From Anaerolineae bacterium (GTDB lineage: Bacteria > Chloroflexota > Anaerolineae > B4-G1 > SLSP01), in contig JAIOSN010000282.1 in NCBI GenBank assembly GCA_021107605.1, forward strand, positions 1 through 12,397: a stretch of DNA of 12,397 nt, read 5' to 3'. Shown here one piece after another: positions 1 to 7,037 of this stretch. A program made the translations under genes and the position numbers. The notes beneath the pieces were generated by a model. The model did no database searches, was not told the DNA's origin, and was given only the letters and a program-made list of their open reading frames with translations. Each line of letters opens with the position of its first letter. Positions within the stretch are counted from its first letter, which is position 1.

Positions 1-746
1 GTGCCGCGCAGCTCCGCAATCCGCGCCGTGATGTAGCGCAGATAAGCTGGTTCGTTGCGTTTCCCCCGGTAGGGGGCGGGCGTCAGATAAGGCCCGTCGG
101 TCTCCAAGAGCAACCGTTCCAGCGGTACTTCTTGAGCGACGGCGTGGAGCTCGGAGGATTGGCGGAAAGTGACCGGCCCATCCATTCCCAGGTAGAATCC
201 CAGCGCGAGCATTTCTTCCAGATAGCTCCGGCCGCCAGCATAAGCGTGCAATGTCCCTGTGCGCCCTGTGCCCGTTGCCACCCAACTGCGCAGAATTTGC
301 AGCGTCTCAGCGTGCGCTTCGCGGTCATGCACAATGACCGGCAGTCCAAACTCGGCGGCCAACTCCAATTGCAGCTCGAACGCCCGGCGCTGTTCTGCTG
401 GCGTGGCGCATTGCCAGCGCCGGTCGGTTTTTGAGGGCCAGTAGTAATCCAATCCGATCTCGCCGATGGCTACCACGCGCGGCTCTTGAGCCAGCTCGCG
501 CAACTGCGCGAGCACGCCGGCATCCAACTGGTGCCCGTTGGTCGGATGTATGCCCACGGCGGCGTAGAGTTCGCACGGGTCGCCCGCGTGCTCTTGCGCC
601 AAACTCACCGCCGCGCGACTATCGGCCGAAGTTGTGCCGGGAATGATAGCGGCAGAACAACGTATCTCCGCTGCGCGGGCTAGCACGTCCGGCAAATCCG
701 TGGCGTAAGCATCAAACTGAAGATGTACATGTGTGTCAATAACCAT
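1..746 (-). CDS. tatD: TatD-family metal-dependent hydrolase/DNase (3' end beyond window)
   Basis: Members of this amidohydrolase-fold family are metal-dependent nucleases, usually cytoplasmic, linked to DNA repair and processing of 3' ends. Reading the minus strand from the ATG at 746 gives 248 uninterrupted codons to the window edge. Visible family motifs are the N-terminal metal pair DTHVH (H6, H8), GIHP near residue 66, GEIGLDYY with the bridging E96, VIVHDR with H140, LHAYAGG with H167, and the C-terminal LLLETDGPYL with D217 followed by APYRGKRNEP. Relatives are about 255-265 residues, so only the last 10-15 are missing. A GAGGAG ribosome binding site lies just upstream (about 752-757). 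Position 167-171 reads HAYAG where many relatives have HCFSG, which is mild divergence. The gene is divergent from lon. The family call is firm; the exact substrate is not knowable from sequence. Confidence 0.93.
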   Translation of the reverse strand, partial: MVIDTHVHLQFDAYATDLPDVLARAAEIRCSAAIIPGTTSADSRAAVSLAQEHAGDPCELYAAVGIHPTNGHQLDAGVLAQLRELAQEPRVVAIGEIGLDYYWPSKTDRRWQCATPAEQRRAFELQLELAAEFGLPVIVHDREAHAETLQILRSWVATGTGRTGTLHAYAGGRSYLEEMLALGFYLGMDGPVTFRQSSELHAVAQEVPLERLLLETDGPYLTPAPYRGKRNEPAYLRYITARIAELRG

Positions 747-833
747 AATTGCTCCTCTTCACTCTCTAAATTCCTAATCCCTAATCCCTTACATTGATAT
801 CTTGTCACCCCGCTCCCAGCTGGTAGAATACAG

Positions 834-868
834 TGACTTGTGACTTACGACCTTTGACTTACGACTTG
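834..868 (+). repeat. Five tandem 7-nt units (YGACTTR-like)
   Basis: Five consecutive 7-nt units read TGACTTG, TGACTTA, CGACCTT, TGACTTA, CGACTTG. They resemble the YGACTAYY 8-nt repeats elsewhere in this window (3663-3725, 8297-8335, 11032-11199), and like them lie upstream of a gene start on the strand that reads GACT, here about 130 bp before lon. Membership of the same family is inference, since the unit is one base shorter. Confidence 0.6.
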
Positions 869-905
869 CCCATCCGTTTCTTATGAAATTCTTATCTTGG
901 GCTAT

Positions 906-911
906 TATACT
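906..911 (+). promoter_or_regulatory. Candidate -10 box for lon
   Basis: TATACT at 906-911 (overlapping TATTAT at 903-908) lies about 85 bp upstream of the lon start in an AT-rich stretch. No good -35 hexamer is found at 16-18 bp, so this is only a candidate sigma-70-type promoter. Confidence 0.3.
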
Positions 912-931
912 GGCTTGTGATTATCTGACAT

Positions 932-957
932 ACTCAGAAGTTTACCCGTTTCTGAGT
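932..957. promoter_or_regulatory. Inverted repeat upstream of lon (possible operator or 5'-UTR hairpin)
   Basis: ACTCAGAA (932-939) and TTCTGAGT (950-957) are perfect 8-bp inverted arms around a 10-nt spacer. The element lies 41 bp upstream of the lon ATG and, if the candidate -10 box is right, just downstream of the transcription start. That position suits a repressor operator or an RNA hairpin. No known regulator site was recognised. Confidence 0.4.
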
Positions 958-997
958 TTGAGTGTGGATTGTGGGCTGACAGGAGGAGTGGGAATTG

Positions 998-3427
998 ATG
1001 TTACCTTGGTTCAACATGCAGGATCAAGATTTTGAAGAGATATTGGACCGGCTGCCAGAGGAGCTGCCAATTTTACCGTTGCGCAATACGGTGGCTTTTC
1101 CCTTTATCGTGATGCCGCTGGCGGTGGGCATACAGCGTTCGGTAGAATTGATTGAGGAAGTGGAGCGAGGCAACCGGTTGGTGGGTCTGGTGGCGATGGA
1201 AGATCCTTCCGTGGAGGTACCGGGCCCGGGTGAGGTTTATCAAGTCGGCACGCTAGCTATTATTCATCGGGTGATGAAGGGCGACCATGGAACCTTGACG
1301 GTCTTTATTCAGGGCTTGGAACGTATTCGTATCCAAGAGTGGACTCAAGAAAAACCTTATCTGATGGCCCGCACGGAGCTGGCCCCCGATATTACCGAAG
1401 AAAGTCTGGTGGAAGAGGCGTTGCGGCGTAACGTCTCCGATATCGCCGTGCAGTTGGCATACCTGATTCCCCAATTCCCCGATGAGGCCGCCAGTTTTAT
1501 TGAGCAGCTTGAGGATTCGCGCTTGCTGGTCTATCTACTGGCCTCCAACCTGCGGGTGGGAGTAGAGGATGCGCAGAAAATTTTGGAGCTAGACCACCTT
1601 ACGGATAAGTTACAATTTTTGGGAGAGGTCTTGGCGCACGAGCTGGAAGTACGGCAGATCGGGCAACAGATCCAGGAGCGGGCCAAAGAGGAGATTGACC
1701 AATCGCAGCGCGAGTACTATCTGCGCCAACAGATGGAAGCTATTCGTGAGGAGTTGGGCGAGGACGACGAGGGATTACGTGAAGCGGAGGAATACCGCGA
1801 GCAGATTGAAAAAGCTGGCATGACTGAGGAGGCGAAAGAGGAAGCGCTCCGGGAACTGAAGCGACTGGAGAAGATGCCCCCACAGGCCGCCGAGTATTGG
1901 GTGATCAAAACCTATCTCGATTGGTTGATCAGTATGCCCTGGCAAAAAGCTACTGAAGATCAGCCCGGTATTGAACATGCCCACGTAGTGTTAGATGAGG
2001 ACCACTACGATTTGGACGATGTCAAGGAACGCATCTTGGAGTTCTTGGCCGTGCGGCAATTGCGTCTAGAGCGTGAAGAAGAATTGGAAGAGGATCAGAG
2101 CACGCTGTTGCAGGGACGTCCTATTGAAGGGCATGGAGCTATTTTGGCTTTCATTGGCCCCCCCGGCGTGGGGAAGACCTCGCTGGGTCAATCGGTGGCC
2201 CGCGCTCTGGGACGTAAATTTACGCGCATGAGTCTGGGCGGGATGCGGGACGAGGCCGAAATCCGAGGGCACCGGCGTACTTATATCGGCGCCATGCCCG
2301 GTCGCATTGTCCAGGCCATTAAGCGTGCCGAGGTCAAAAATCCCGTCTTTATGTTGGACGAAGTGGACAAGATCGGTTCCGGTTGGCGTGGCGATCCCTC
2401 CTCCGCGTTGTTGGAAGTTTTGGATCCGCAACAGAACCACGCTTTCCGCGATCATTACTTGGATGTGGACTTTGACTTGAGCGAGGTGCTCTTCATCTGC
2501 ACGGCTAACACCACCACCACTATCCCTGCTCCCTTGCTGGACCGCATGGAGACCATTCGTCTGGATGGTTACACCGAATACGAGAAGCTCCACATCGCCC
2601 AGAAATACCTGGTGCCGCGACAGCTGAAGGTCAATGGCCTGAGACCGGCAGAGATTGAATTTCCCGAGGAAGGCTTGCGCAAAATTATTCGGGATTACAC
2701 CCGCGAGGCAGGGGTGCGGCAACTGGAACGGCAGATCGGGAAATCTTGCCGCAAGGTTGCTATGCAGGTAGCGGCCGGTGATGTTGAGGATGTAGTCTTG
2801 GTGAATGCGGAGCAGGCTCATGAGTTCCTGGGTAAACCGCGTTATCGTTTTGAGGCCGCGTTGCGTACTGAGCGGCCGGGAGTAGCCACGGGGTTGGCTT
2901 GGACGCCGACCGGTGGCGAGGTGCTCTTTGTGGAATCGGCCATCATGCCGGGCAAAGAGAATCAACTTATCCTGACCGGTAAATTGGGAGAGGTGATGCG
3001 GGAGTCGGCGCGGATTGCGTTGAGCTACGTTGAGTCTCATGCTGAAGAGCTGGGCGTGGATGGCGAGTTGAGCAAGGGGAAAATCCATCTACACGTCCCC
3101 TCCGGCGCGGTGCCCAAGGATGGTCCTTCAGCCGGGATCACGCTGGTCACGGCGCTGGTCTCATTGCTTACTAAACGCCCGGTAAACTCCGATATAGCTA
3201 TGACCGGCGAGGTGACGTTGCAAGGCCAAGTCTTGCCTATCGGTGGACTTAAACTCAAGGTGATGGCCGCGCATCGCTCTGGCATCAAAAAGATCTTGCT
3301 GCCTAAACTCAATGAGGTTGATAGCGATGATATTCCGGCTGAGATCCGCAAGGATATTGCATTGGTGCTGGTGGAAGATGTGAACGAGGTGCTGGCAGAG
3401 GCCCTGGGGGCTAGCAGCACAGCGTGA
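998..3427 (+). CDS. lon: ATP-dependent protease Lon (LonA type, S16)
   Basis: Lon is a cytoplasmic hexameric AAA+ protease that unfolds and degrades misfolded and regulatory proteins. The full LonA architecture is present. The N-terminal substrate-binding domain opens with LPILPLRNTVAFP, a coiled, acidic middle region follows (about 220-300), and the YWVIKTYLDWLISMPW segment leads into the AAA+ domain. Walker A is GPPGVGKT (near 387), Walker B is VFMLDEVDK (near 450), and DRMETIRLDGYT marks the lid region. The C-terminal protease domain has the catalytic Ser in PKDGPSAG (S711) and Lys in GGLKLK (K754), 43 residues apart as in E. coli (S679/K722). About 809 residues is normal for LonA. AGGAGG at 981-986 precedes both a TTG at 995 and the ATG at 998; spacing slightly favours TTG, start-codon preference favours ATG, and they differ by one residue. 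GGLKLK replaces the usual GGLKEK. It appears monocistronic. Confidence 0.97.
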   Translation: MLPWFNMQDQDFEEILDRLPEELPILPLRNTVAFPFIVMPLAVGIQRSVELIEEVERGNRLVGLVAMEDPSVEVPGPGEVYQVGTLAIIHRVMKGDHGTLTVFIQGLERIRIQEWTQEKPYLMARTELAPDITEESLVEEALRRNVSDIAVQLAYLIPQFPDEAASFIEQLEDSRLLVYLLASNLRVGVEDAQKILELDHLTDKLQFLGEVLAHELEVRQIGQQIQERAKEEIDQSQREYYLRQQMEAIREELGEDDEGLREAEEYREQIEKAGMTEEAKEEALRELKRLEKMPPQAAEYWVIKTYLDWLISMPWQKATEDQPGIEHAHVVLDEDHYDLDDVKERILEFLAVRQLRLEREEELEEDQSTLLQGRPIEGHGAILAFIGPPGVGKTSLGQSVARALGRKFTRMSLGGMRDEAEIRGHRRTYIGAMPGRIVQAIKRAEVKNPVFMLDEVDKIGSGWRGDPSSALLEVLDPQQNHAFRDHYLDVDFDLSEVLFICTANTTTTIPAPLLDRMETIRLDGYTEYEKLHIAQKYLVPRQLKVNGLRPAEIEFPEEGLRKIIRDYTREAGVRQLERQIGKSCRKVAMQVAAGDVEDVVLVNAEQAHEFLGKPRYRFEAALRTERPGVATGLAWTPTGGEVLFVESAIMPGKENQLILTGKLGEVMRESARIALSYVESHAEELGVDGELSKGKIHLHVPSGAVPKDGPSAGITLVTALVSLLTKRPVNSDIAMTGEVTLQGQVLPIGGLKLKVMAAHRSGIKKILLPKLNEVDSDDIPAEIRKDIALVLVEDVNEVLAEALGASSTA

Positions 3428-3454
3428 ATGACCAGGTTCCAATTTATCAAACGC

Positions 3455-3480
3455 TCGCCCCGGACTACAGTCCGGGGCGA
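3455..3480. repeat. 12-bp-arm hairpin after lon
   Basis: TCGCCCCGGACT (3455-3466) and AGTCCGGGGCGA (3469-3480) are perfect inverted 12-bp arms separated by AC. There is no T-run directly after it, so by itself it is not a classical terminator. Its core CGGACTACAGTCCG belongs to a set of four related palindromes in this spacer. Confidence 0.8.
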
Positions 3481-3486
3481 ATGCTT

Positions 3487-3514
3487 ACGCCGGATCACAA
3501 TCCGGCGTTTTCTT
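3487..3514 (+). terminator. Intrinsic terminator of lon
   Basis: ACGCCGGAT (3487-3495) pairs perfectly with ATCCGGCGT (3500-3508) around a CACA loop, and TTTTCTT follows (3508-3514). It lies 60 bp after the lon stop codon in the right orientation to end its transcript. Confidence 0.72.
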
Positions 3515-3522
3515 ATAGTGGC

Positions 3523-3565
3523 GGACTATAGTCCCCGTGGAGCATCAAAGAAGGGATTGTAATCC
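3523..3565. repeat. Two related palindromes in inverted orientation
   Basis: GGACTATAGTCC (3523-3534) is a perfect 12-nt palindrome and GGATT-GT-AATCC (3554-3565) is a small hairpin. With flanks, the first reads GGCGGACTATAGTCCC and the reverse complement of the second reads GGCGGATTACAATCCC, so they are diverged copies of one 16-nt element facing each other. They share the pattern CGGA-YTAYAR-TCC with the two larger hairpins before them. Confidence 0.65.
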
Positions 3566-3571
3566 GCCAAA

Positions 3572-3622
3572 AGCCTGGCCGTGAACGACCAGGCTACGAG
3601 CTGGAAGCCTCCTCCGGAGGCT
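3572..3622. repeat. Two consecutive short hairpins
   Basis: AGCCTGG (3572-3578) pairs with CCAGGCT (3589-3595). Immediately after, AGCCTCC (3606-3612) pairs with GGAGGCT (3616-3622). Both arms begin with AGCCT and end with AGGCT, suggesting one hairpin type that has diverged. No function is evident. Confidence 0.6.
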
Positions 3623-3626
3623 AAAA

Positions 3627-3654
3627 CAGCCGCACGGGCGGCTGGCGTTTTCTC
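3627..3654 (+). terminator. Second terminator-like hairpin
   Basis: CAGCCGC (3627-3633) pairs with GCGGCTG (3638-3644) around ACGG, followed by GCGTTTTCTC. The tail resembles that of the first terminator (GGCGTTTTCT in both), so it may be a backup terminator or the end unit of a repeated hairpin cassette. Confidence 0.5.
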
Positions 3655-3662
3655 ATATTGTT

Positions 3663-3725
3663 TGACTATTCGACTAACGACTACCTGACTACTCGACTAC
3701 CTGACTACTCGACTTCCTGACTAAC
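3663..3725 (+). repeat. Tandem 8-nt YGACTAYY array upstream of dinG
   Basis: Eight consecutive units read TGACTATT, CGACTAA (7 nt), CGACTACC, TGACTACT, CGACTACC, TGACTACT, CGACTTCC, TGACTAAC. Positions 3678-3693 and 3694-3709 are identical 16-nt duplications. The array ends 65 bp before the dinG start and directly follows the hairpin cluster. It is the same unit as the large array at 11032-11199, in the opposite orientation. Confidence 0.88.
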
Positions 3726-3755
3726 TCCAAACTTCGCGTTCCCCCTATTCCGAGG

Positions 3756-3761
3756 TATAAT
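3756..3761 (+). promoter_or_regulatory. Candidate -10 box for dinG
   Basis: A consensus TATAAT lies 29 bp upstream of the dinG start codon. The sequence 17 bp upstream (TTCGCG, 3733-3738) is a poor -35 match, so the promoter is plausible but unproven. Confidence 0.45.
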
Positions 3762-3790
3762 TCGCCACGATAATTGAGAGGAAGGAAACT

Positions 3791-6688
3791 ATGTCCAGAA
3801 CTTATGTTGCCTTAGATTTGGAGACCACCGGATTAGATCCCCGCCGTGATGCTATTATTGAGATTGGCGCTCTGCGTTTCCAGGGTGCTCAAGAGATCGA
3901 TTCGTATTCAACCCTAATTAACCCCGGATGTCGTATTCCCAGTTTTATCACTGAGCTCACCGGAATCACCAACCGCGACGTGGCTAACGCTCCCCTGATT
4001 GATGAGGTCATTCCAGAGGTGCGGATGTTTGTGGGTGATTCCCTGGTGGTGGGACATAATGTAAGTTTCGATTTAGGCTTTTTGTACCATAGCCATGTCC
4101 TGCGCGGTAATGGGGGGATCGATACCTTTGAGCTGTCCAATATCCTGGTGCCACACGCCCGGCGTTACAGCCTGACCAACTTGGTGGCCGAGTTGGGCTT
4201 GGAGAAAGAAGAACACGCTCATCGCGCTCTGGATGATGCCCGAATGGCGCACTCACTTTATGTCGAACTCTTTGCCCGCGCTCAACAATTGCCCGCTGCG
4301 CTGCTTGAGGAACTTTTCCGTCTGGGAGAACACGTTAATTGGGGCGCCCGGTACTTTTTCAAGAATGCGTTACGCAGTAAAGAGCAGCATAGCTTCCAGG
4401 GTGGTTTAGGGGCGCAGTTGGCAGCGCAACTGGAGCAGCAAGTCGCCGGGCCATTGTTCCTCTTGCCCATTGAAGGTACACCCCTGGCGTCTGTTCCTAA
4501 CCCGTTGGCTCTGGACGTGGCGCAAATCTCCGCTCAACTGGACGTAGATGGTCCGGTGGCGCGGCTCTTTGACGACTACGAGGTGCGGCCTCAACAGCGG
4601 GAGATGTTAGCAGCAGTCGCCCGCGCCTTCAACCGGAGCGAACATTTGATGGTGGAAGCTGGCACCGGCACCGGCAAATCGTTGGCTTACCTCATCCCCG
4701 CGTTGCAATGGGCCGTGCAGAATAATGATCGGGTGGTGATCTCTACCAACACCATCAATCTCCAAGAACAGCTGGCCGAGAACGATATTCCCTTGCTCCG
4801 CGCGGCTTTCCCCATTGATTTCCGGGCGACGGTGCTCAAGGGGCGCGCGCACTACCTCTGCCGCCGGCAGTTCAACTCCTTGTGCCAACATGGCCCTGCC
4901 GATAAGGATGAGATGCGCGTGTTGGCCCGCATCCTTATCTGGCTGCCGCACACGGTGGATGGTGATGGTGACGACCTCTTCCTCCCCACGGCCAAAGACC
5001 GCGCTATCTGGGCGCGACTCTCCGCCTCGAGGGAGAACTGCGCCGCATACGATTGTCCCTTTTACAGCGGAGATGGCTGTTTCTTCTACCGGGCGCGAGC
5101 GCGAGCGGAGCGGGCGCATTTACTGGTGGTCAATCATGCCCTCTTGCTGGCCGATGCGGCGGCGGAAAATCGCGTCTTGCCAGAATATGAACATCTGATC
5201 ATTGATGAGGCGCATCACCTGGAACGCGCTACCACGGAATCATTGCACTTTGCGGTCAACTGGTTCTCGTTGCGGTACACCCTAGACGAATTGCTGCAGG
5301 GGCATGGCGACTATCCTAGTCTGATTGCGGAGTTACAACGGCTGGCTGTCAATTTGCCGCGCGCGGTGCGCCATCAACTCCAGGAGCGGCTATTGCATTT
5401 GGAGGATGCTGGCGAGAAGGCCAAACGGTATCTCCAAAACCTCTTTGATTCCCTGGCGCTCTTTTTGGACGAGCAGTCCGGCTCACGTAACTCCAAATAC
5501 GATGTGCGCTTGCGGATCACCGAGTCCCTGCGCACGCAACCGGGCTGGGATACCATCGAAATCACCTGGGATGCCGCTGAACCGCCCTTCACCTTGTTGG
5601 TGGAGGAGCTGGGGCGGTTGGTCAGTGCGGTGAGTGACTTGAGCGATGTCGAGGCCCCCGAACTGGAGTCCCCGCGTTCCCGCCTGATTGCTGTGCTGCA
5701 CCGGTTGCAGGAGACGCTGGCCGAGCTCCACAGCCTGATTGCCGAGCCGGGGAAGAATACCATCCACTGGTTGCAAGAGGCCCGCAATCATGGGCCGATT
5801 TCGCTCCATGCCGTGCCCTTGCGCGTCGGGCAGCTGGTGCGGGAGCAGCTCTTCGAGAAGAAGAAGAGCGTCATACTCACTTCCGCCACTTTGCGGATTG
5901 GGGGAACATTCGATTATCTGCGTGAGCGGTTAGAGGCGTGGGATGTTGTTGATCTCAGTGTCGGCTCCCCCTTTGATTATGGAGCAGCCGCGCTCTTCTA
6001 TGCCATCAAGGGCAACCCTGCCCCCGGCCAATCCGGTTATCAGAAGGTCTTTGAAGATACGCTGTTGGAACTCTGCAAGGCCACCGAGGGGCGCACGCTG
6101 GCGCTCTTCACCTCTTATAGCCAGTTGCGGGCGACGGCGAAGGCGCTCACCAAACCGCTGGCCGGTGAGAAGATCAACGTCTACGCGCAAGGTAAGGGGA
6201 ACTCGCGGGCGCAACTCCTGGAGAATTTCCGCACTGATGAACGGGCAGTGCTCTTGGGCACGCGCTCCTTCTGGGAGGGGGTGGATATTCCCGGCGACGC
6301 GCTCTCGTGCCTGGTTATCGCTAAGCTGCCCTTTGATGTTCCAAACGATCCGATTGTGCAAGCGCGCGCCGAGATCTGTGATAATCCCTTCTCTGAATAC
6401 TCTGTTCCAGAGGCGATACTGCGTTTCTTGCAGGGTTTCGGGCGGCTCATCCGCACGCGGACCGATCGCGGTATCGTGGCCGTTTTAGATGCACGGTTGC
6501 TCACCAAGGGTTACGGGCGGCGGTTCCTTGATTCGTTGCCCGGTCCCACCGTGCGTACCGGCACGCGCCAGGAGCTACCAGAGATCGCGGCGCGTTGGTT
6601 GGCCGGTGAAGAGCTCGCCGCAGAAGAGGATCTTACGGCGGATGAACCGTGGCACATCCCGCCGCCGGAAGAGCCGCCGTGGTGGTAG
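3791..6688 (+). CDS. dinG: DnaQ-type 3'-5' exonuclease fused to DinG-family helicase
   Basis: DinG-family proteins are superfamily 2, XPD-like 5'-3' DNA helicases that resolve R-loops and unusual DNA structures; in many Gram-positive bacteria they carry an N-terminal proofreading-type exonuclease. At 965 residues this is the fused form. Exonuclease domain (about 1-175): DLETTG (D9, E11), VGHNVSFD (H89, D94), and HRALDDA (H144, D149), so the DEDDh active site is complete. Helicase: EAGTGTGKS (K296), DEAH box 472-475, SATLRIGG, FWEGVDIPG, and the arginine-finger motif QGFGRLIRTR. Between Walker A and DEAH lie cysteines C357, C365, C417, C422 and C430, enough for the four-Cys iron-sulfur cluster of XPD/DinG helicases. 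ATG at 3791 follows a purine-rich ribosome site (GAGAGGAAGG). It stands alone between spacers. Both activities look intact by motif; activity itself is inference. Confidence 0.95.
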   Translation: MSRTYVALDLETTGLDPRRDAIIEIGALRFQGAQEIDSYSTLINPGCRIPSFITELTGITNRDVANAPLIDEVIPEVRMFVGDSLVVGHNVSFDLGFLYHSHVLRGNGGIDTFELSNILVPHARRYSLTNLVAELGLEKEEHAHRALDDARMAHSLYVELFARAQQLPAALLEELFRLGEHVNWGARYFFKNALRSKEQHSFQGGLGAQLAAQLEQQVAGPLFLLPIEGTPLASVPNPLALDVAQISAQLDVDGPVARLFDDYEVRPQQREMLAAVARAFNRSEHLMVEAGTGTGKSLAYLIPALQWAVQNNDRVVISTNTINLQEQLAENDIPLLRAAFPIDFRATVLKGRAHYLCRRQFNSLCQHGPADKDEMRVLARILIWLPHTVDGDGDDLFLPTAKDRAIWARLSASRENCAAYDCPFYSGDGCFFYRARARAERAHLLVVNHALLLADAAAENRVLPEYEHLIIDEAHHLERATTESLHFAVNWFSLRYTLDELLQGHGDYPSLIAELQRLAVNLPRAVRHQLQERLLHLEDAGEKAKRYLQNLFDSLALFLDEQSGSRNSKYDVRLRITESLRTQPGWDTIEITWDAAEPPFTLLVEELGRLVSAVSDLSDVEAPELESPRSRLIAVLHRLQETLAELHSLIAEPGKNTIHWLQEARNHGPISLHAVPLRVGQLVREQLFEKKKSVILTSATLRIGGTFDYLRERLEAWDVVDLSVGSPFDYGAAALFYAIKGNPAPGQSGYQKVFEDTLLELCKATEGRTLALFTSYSQLRATAKALTKPLAGEKINVYAQGKGNSRAQLLENFRTDERAVLLGTRSFWEGVDIPGDALSCLVIAKLPFDVPNDPIVQARAEICDNPFSEYSVPEAILRFLQGFGRLIRTRTDRGIVAVLDARLLTKGYGRRFLDSLPGPTVRTGTRQELPEIAARWLAGEELAAEEDLTADEPWHIPPPEEPPWW

Positions 6689-6726
6689 CGTTTTTCATCT
6701 CTGAGAGCTAGCTGGCGGTCAAGAGC

Positions 6727-6788
6727 GGACGCAGATTTTCGCGGATAAAACCCCCAAGATCAGTTTTGATCGGCGTTCATCTGCGTCC
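6727..6788. repeat. Long stem-loop intergenic element (GGACGCAGAT arms)
   Basis: GGACGCAGAT (6727-6736) is matched by ATCTGCGTCC (6779-6788). Inside lies a smaller stem, GATCA (6758-6762) with TGATC (6767-6771). Sequences of this style, with CGCAGATTTTCGCGGAT and GTTCATCTGCGTCC, are familiar dispersed intergenic repeats in several bacterial phyla; that statement is from general recollection. There is no transposase and the origin is unknown. Confidence 0.65.
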
Positions 6789-6902
6789 CATCCGAAAAAA
6801 GTCTGGGCTATCTGTGGATGATCAAAGTGCGGGCGAAATCCCTAAAAGCCCAAATTGGGTAGTATCCCTCTTGAATGTTGGTGGCGTACATTGCTTAGAA
6901 GC

Positions 6903-6990
6903 TCACCGCAAAGACGCTAAGGGCGCAAAGAAAACAATGAAAACTTGGCGATCTTTGCGTCTTTGGGATGAGCTATCTTTTTTCAGGGGA
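6903..6990. repeat. CGCAAAGACGC intergenic element, copy 1
   Basis: CAAAGACGC (6909-6917) pairs with GCGTCTTTG (6957-6965), with further CGCAAAG/CTTTGCG matches inside. The right end (6953-6990) matches 10360-10397 at 32 of 38 bases, including a shared GAGCTATCT...CAG tail beyond the stem. It ends 47 bp before the plsX start. Two copies in 12 kb indicate a dispersed element. Confidence 0.75.
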
Positions 6991-7037
6991 GTCAAAATTT
7001 ATCAATCGGCATTAGCTGAATAGTTGTGGAGGATTTG

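Larger units (their letters stand above)
747..997. other. Divergent spacer between tatD and lon
   Basis: This 251-bp spacer must hold the promoters of both flanking genes. It also contains two short tandem motifs (CCTAATC twice at 773-786, and five 7-nt YGACYTN units at 834-868), a possible -10 box near 906 and an inverted repeat at 932-957, annotated separately. No small gene is convincing here and no CIRCE-type (GCACTC-N9-GAGTGC) heat-shock operator is visible upstream of lon. Confidence 0.6.
3428..3790. other. Hairpin- and repeat-rich spacer between lon and dinG
   Basis: This 363-bp stretch has no credible gene. In order it holds a 12-bp-arm hairpin (3455-3480), a terminator (3487-3514), two smaller related palindromes (3523-3534 and 3554-3565), two hairpins (3572-3595 and 3606-3622), a second terminator-like hairpin (3627-3654), an 8-nt GACTA tandem array (3663-3725) and a candidate -10 box (3756-3761). 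Confidence 0.75.
6689..7037. other. Spacer between dinG and plsX carrying two intergenic repeat elements
   Basis: This 349-bp stretch contains a GGACGCAGAT stem-loop (6727-6788) and a CGCAAAGACGC element (6903-6990), annotated separately. An open frame at 6766-7023 runs across both, but its sequence is just translated repeat and it has no ribosome site. I see no strong promoter, although plsX must be transcribed from somewhere in or before it. Confidence 0.65.

Noticed and set aside
132..683. Several plus- and minus-strand frames of 60-100 codons in the first 700 bases
   Set aside because: The region is covered by the TatD gene on the minus strand, which is continuous from 746 to the left edge with all family motifs; the others are frame shadows.
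747..997. CIRCE heat-shock operator before lon
   Set aside because: The TTAGCACTC-N9-GAGTGCTAA pattern is not present; the only strong inverted repeat is ACTCAGAA/TTCTGAGT.
2066..3088. 340-codon open frame on the minus strand inside lon
   Set aside because: It lies wholly antisense to the conserved AAA+ and protease domains of lon and its translation resembles no protein; it arises from lon codon bias.
6766..7023. 85-codon plus-strand frame between dinG and plsX
   Set aside because: It is a translation through two repeat elements, with HRKDAKGAKK coming directly from the CGCAAAGACGC repeat; there is no ribosome site.
7026..7037. GTG start for plsX, four codons upstream
   Set aside because: That GTG overlaps the GGAGGA ribosome site; the ATG at 7038 has the site in place and begins directly with the conserved MRIVVDA.
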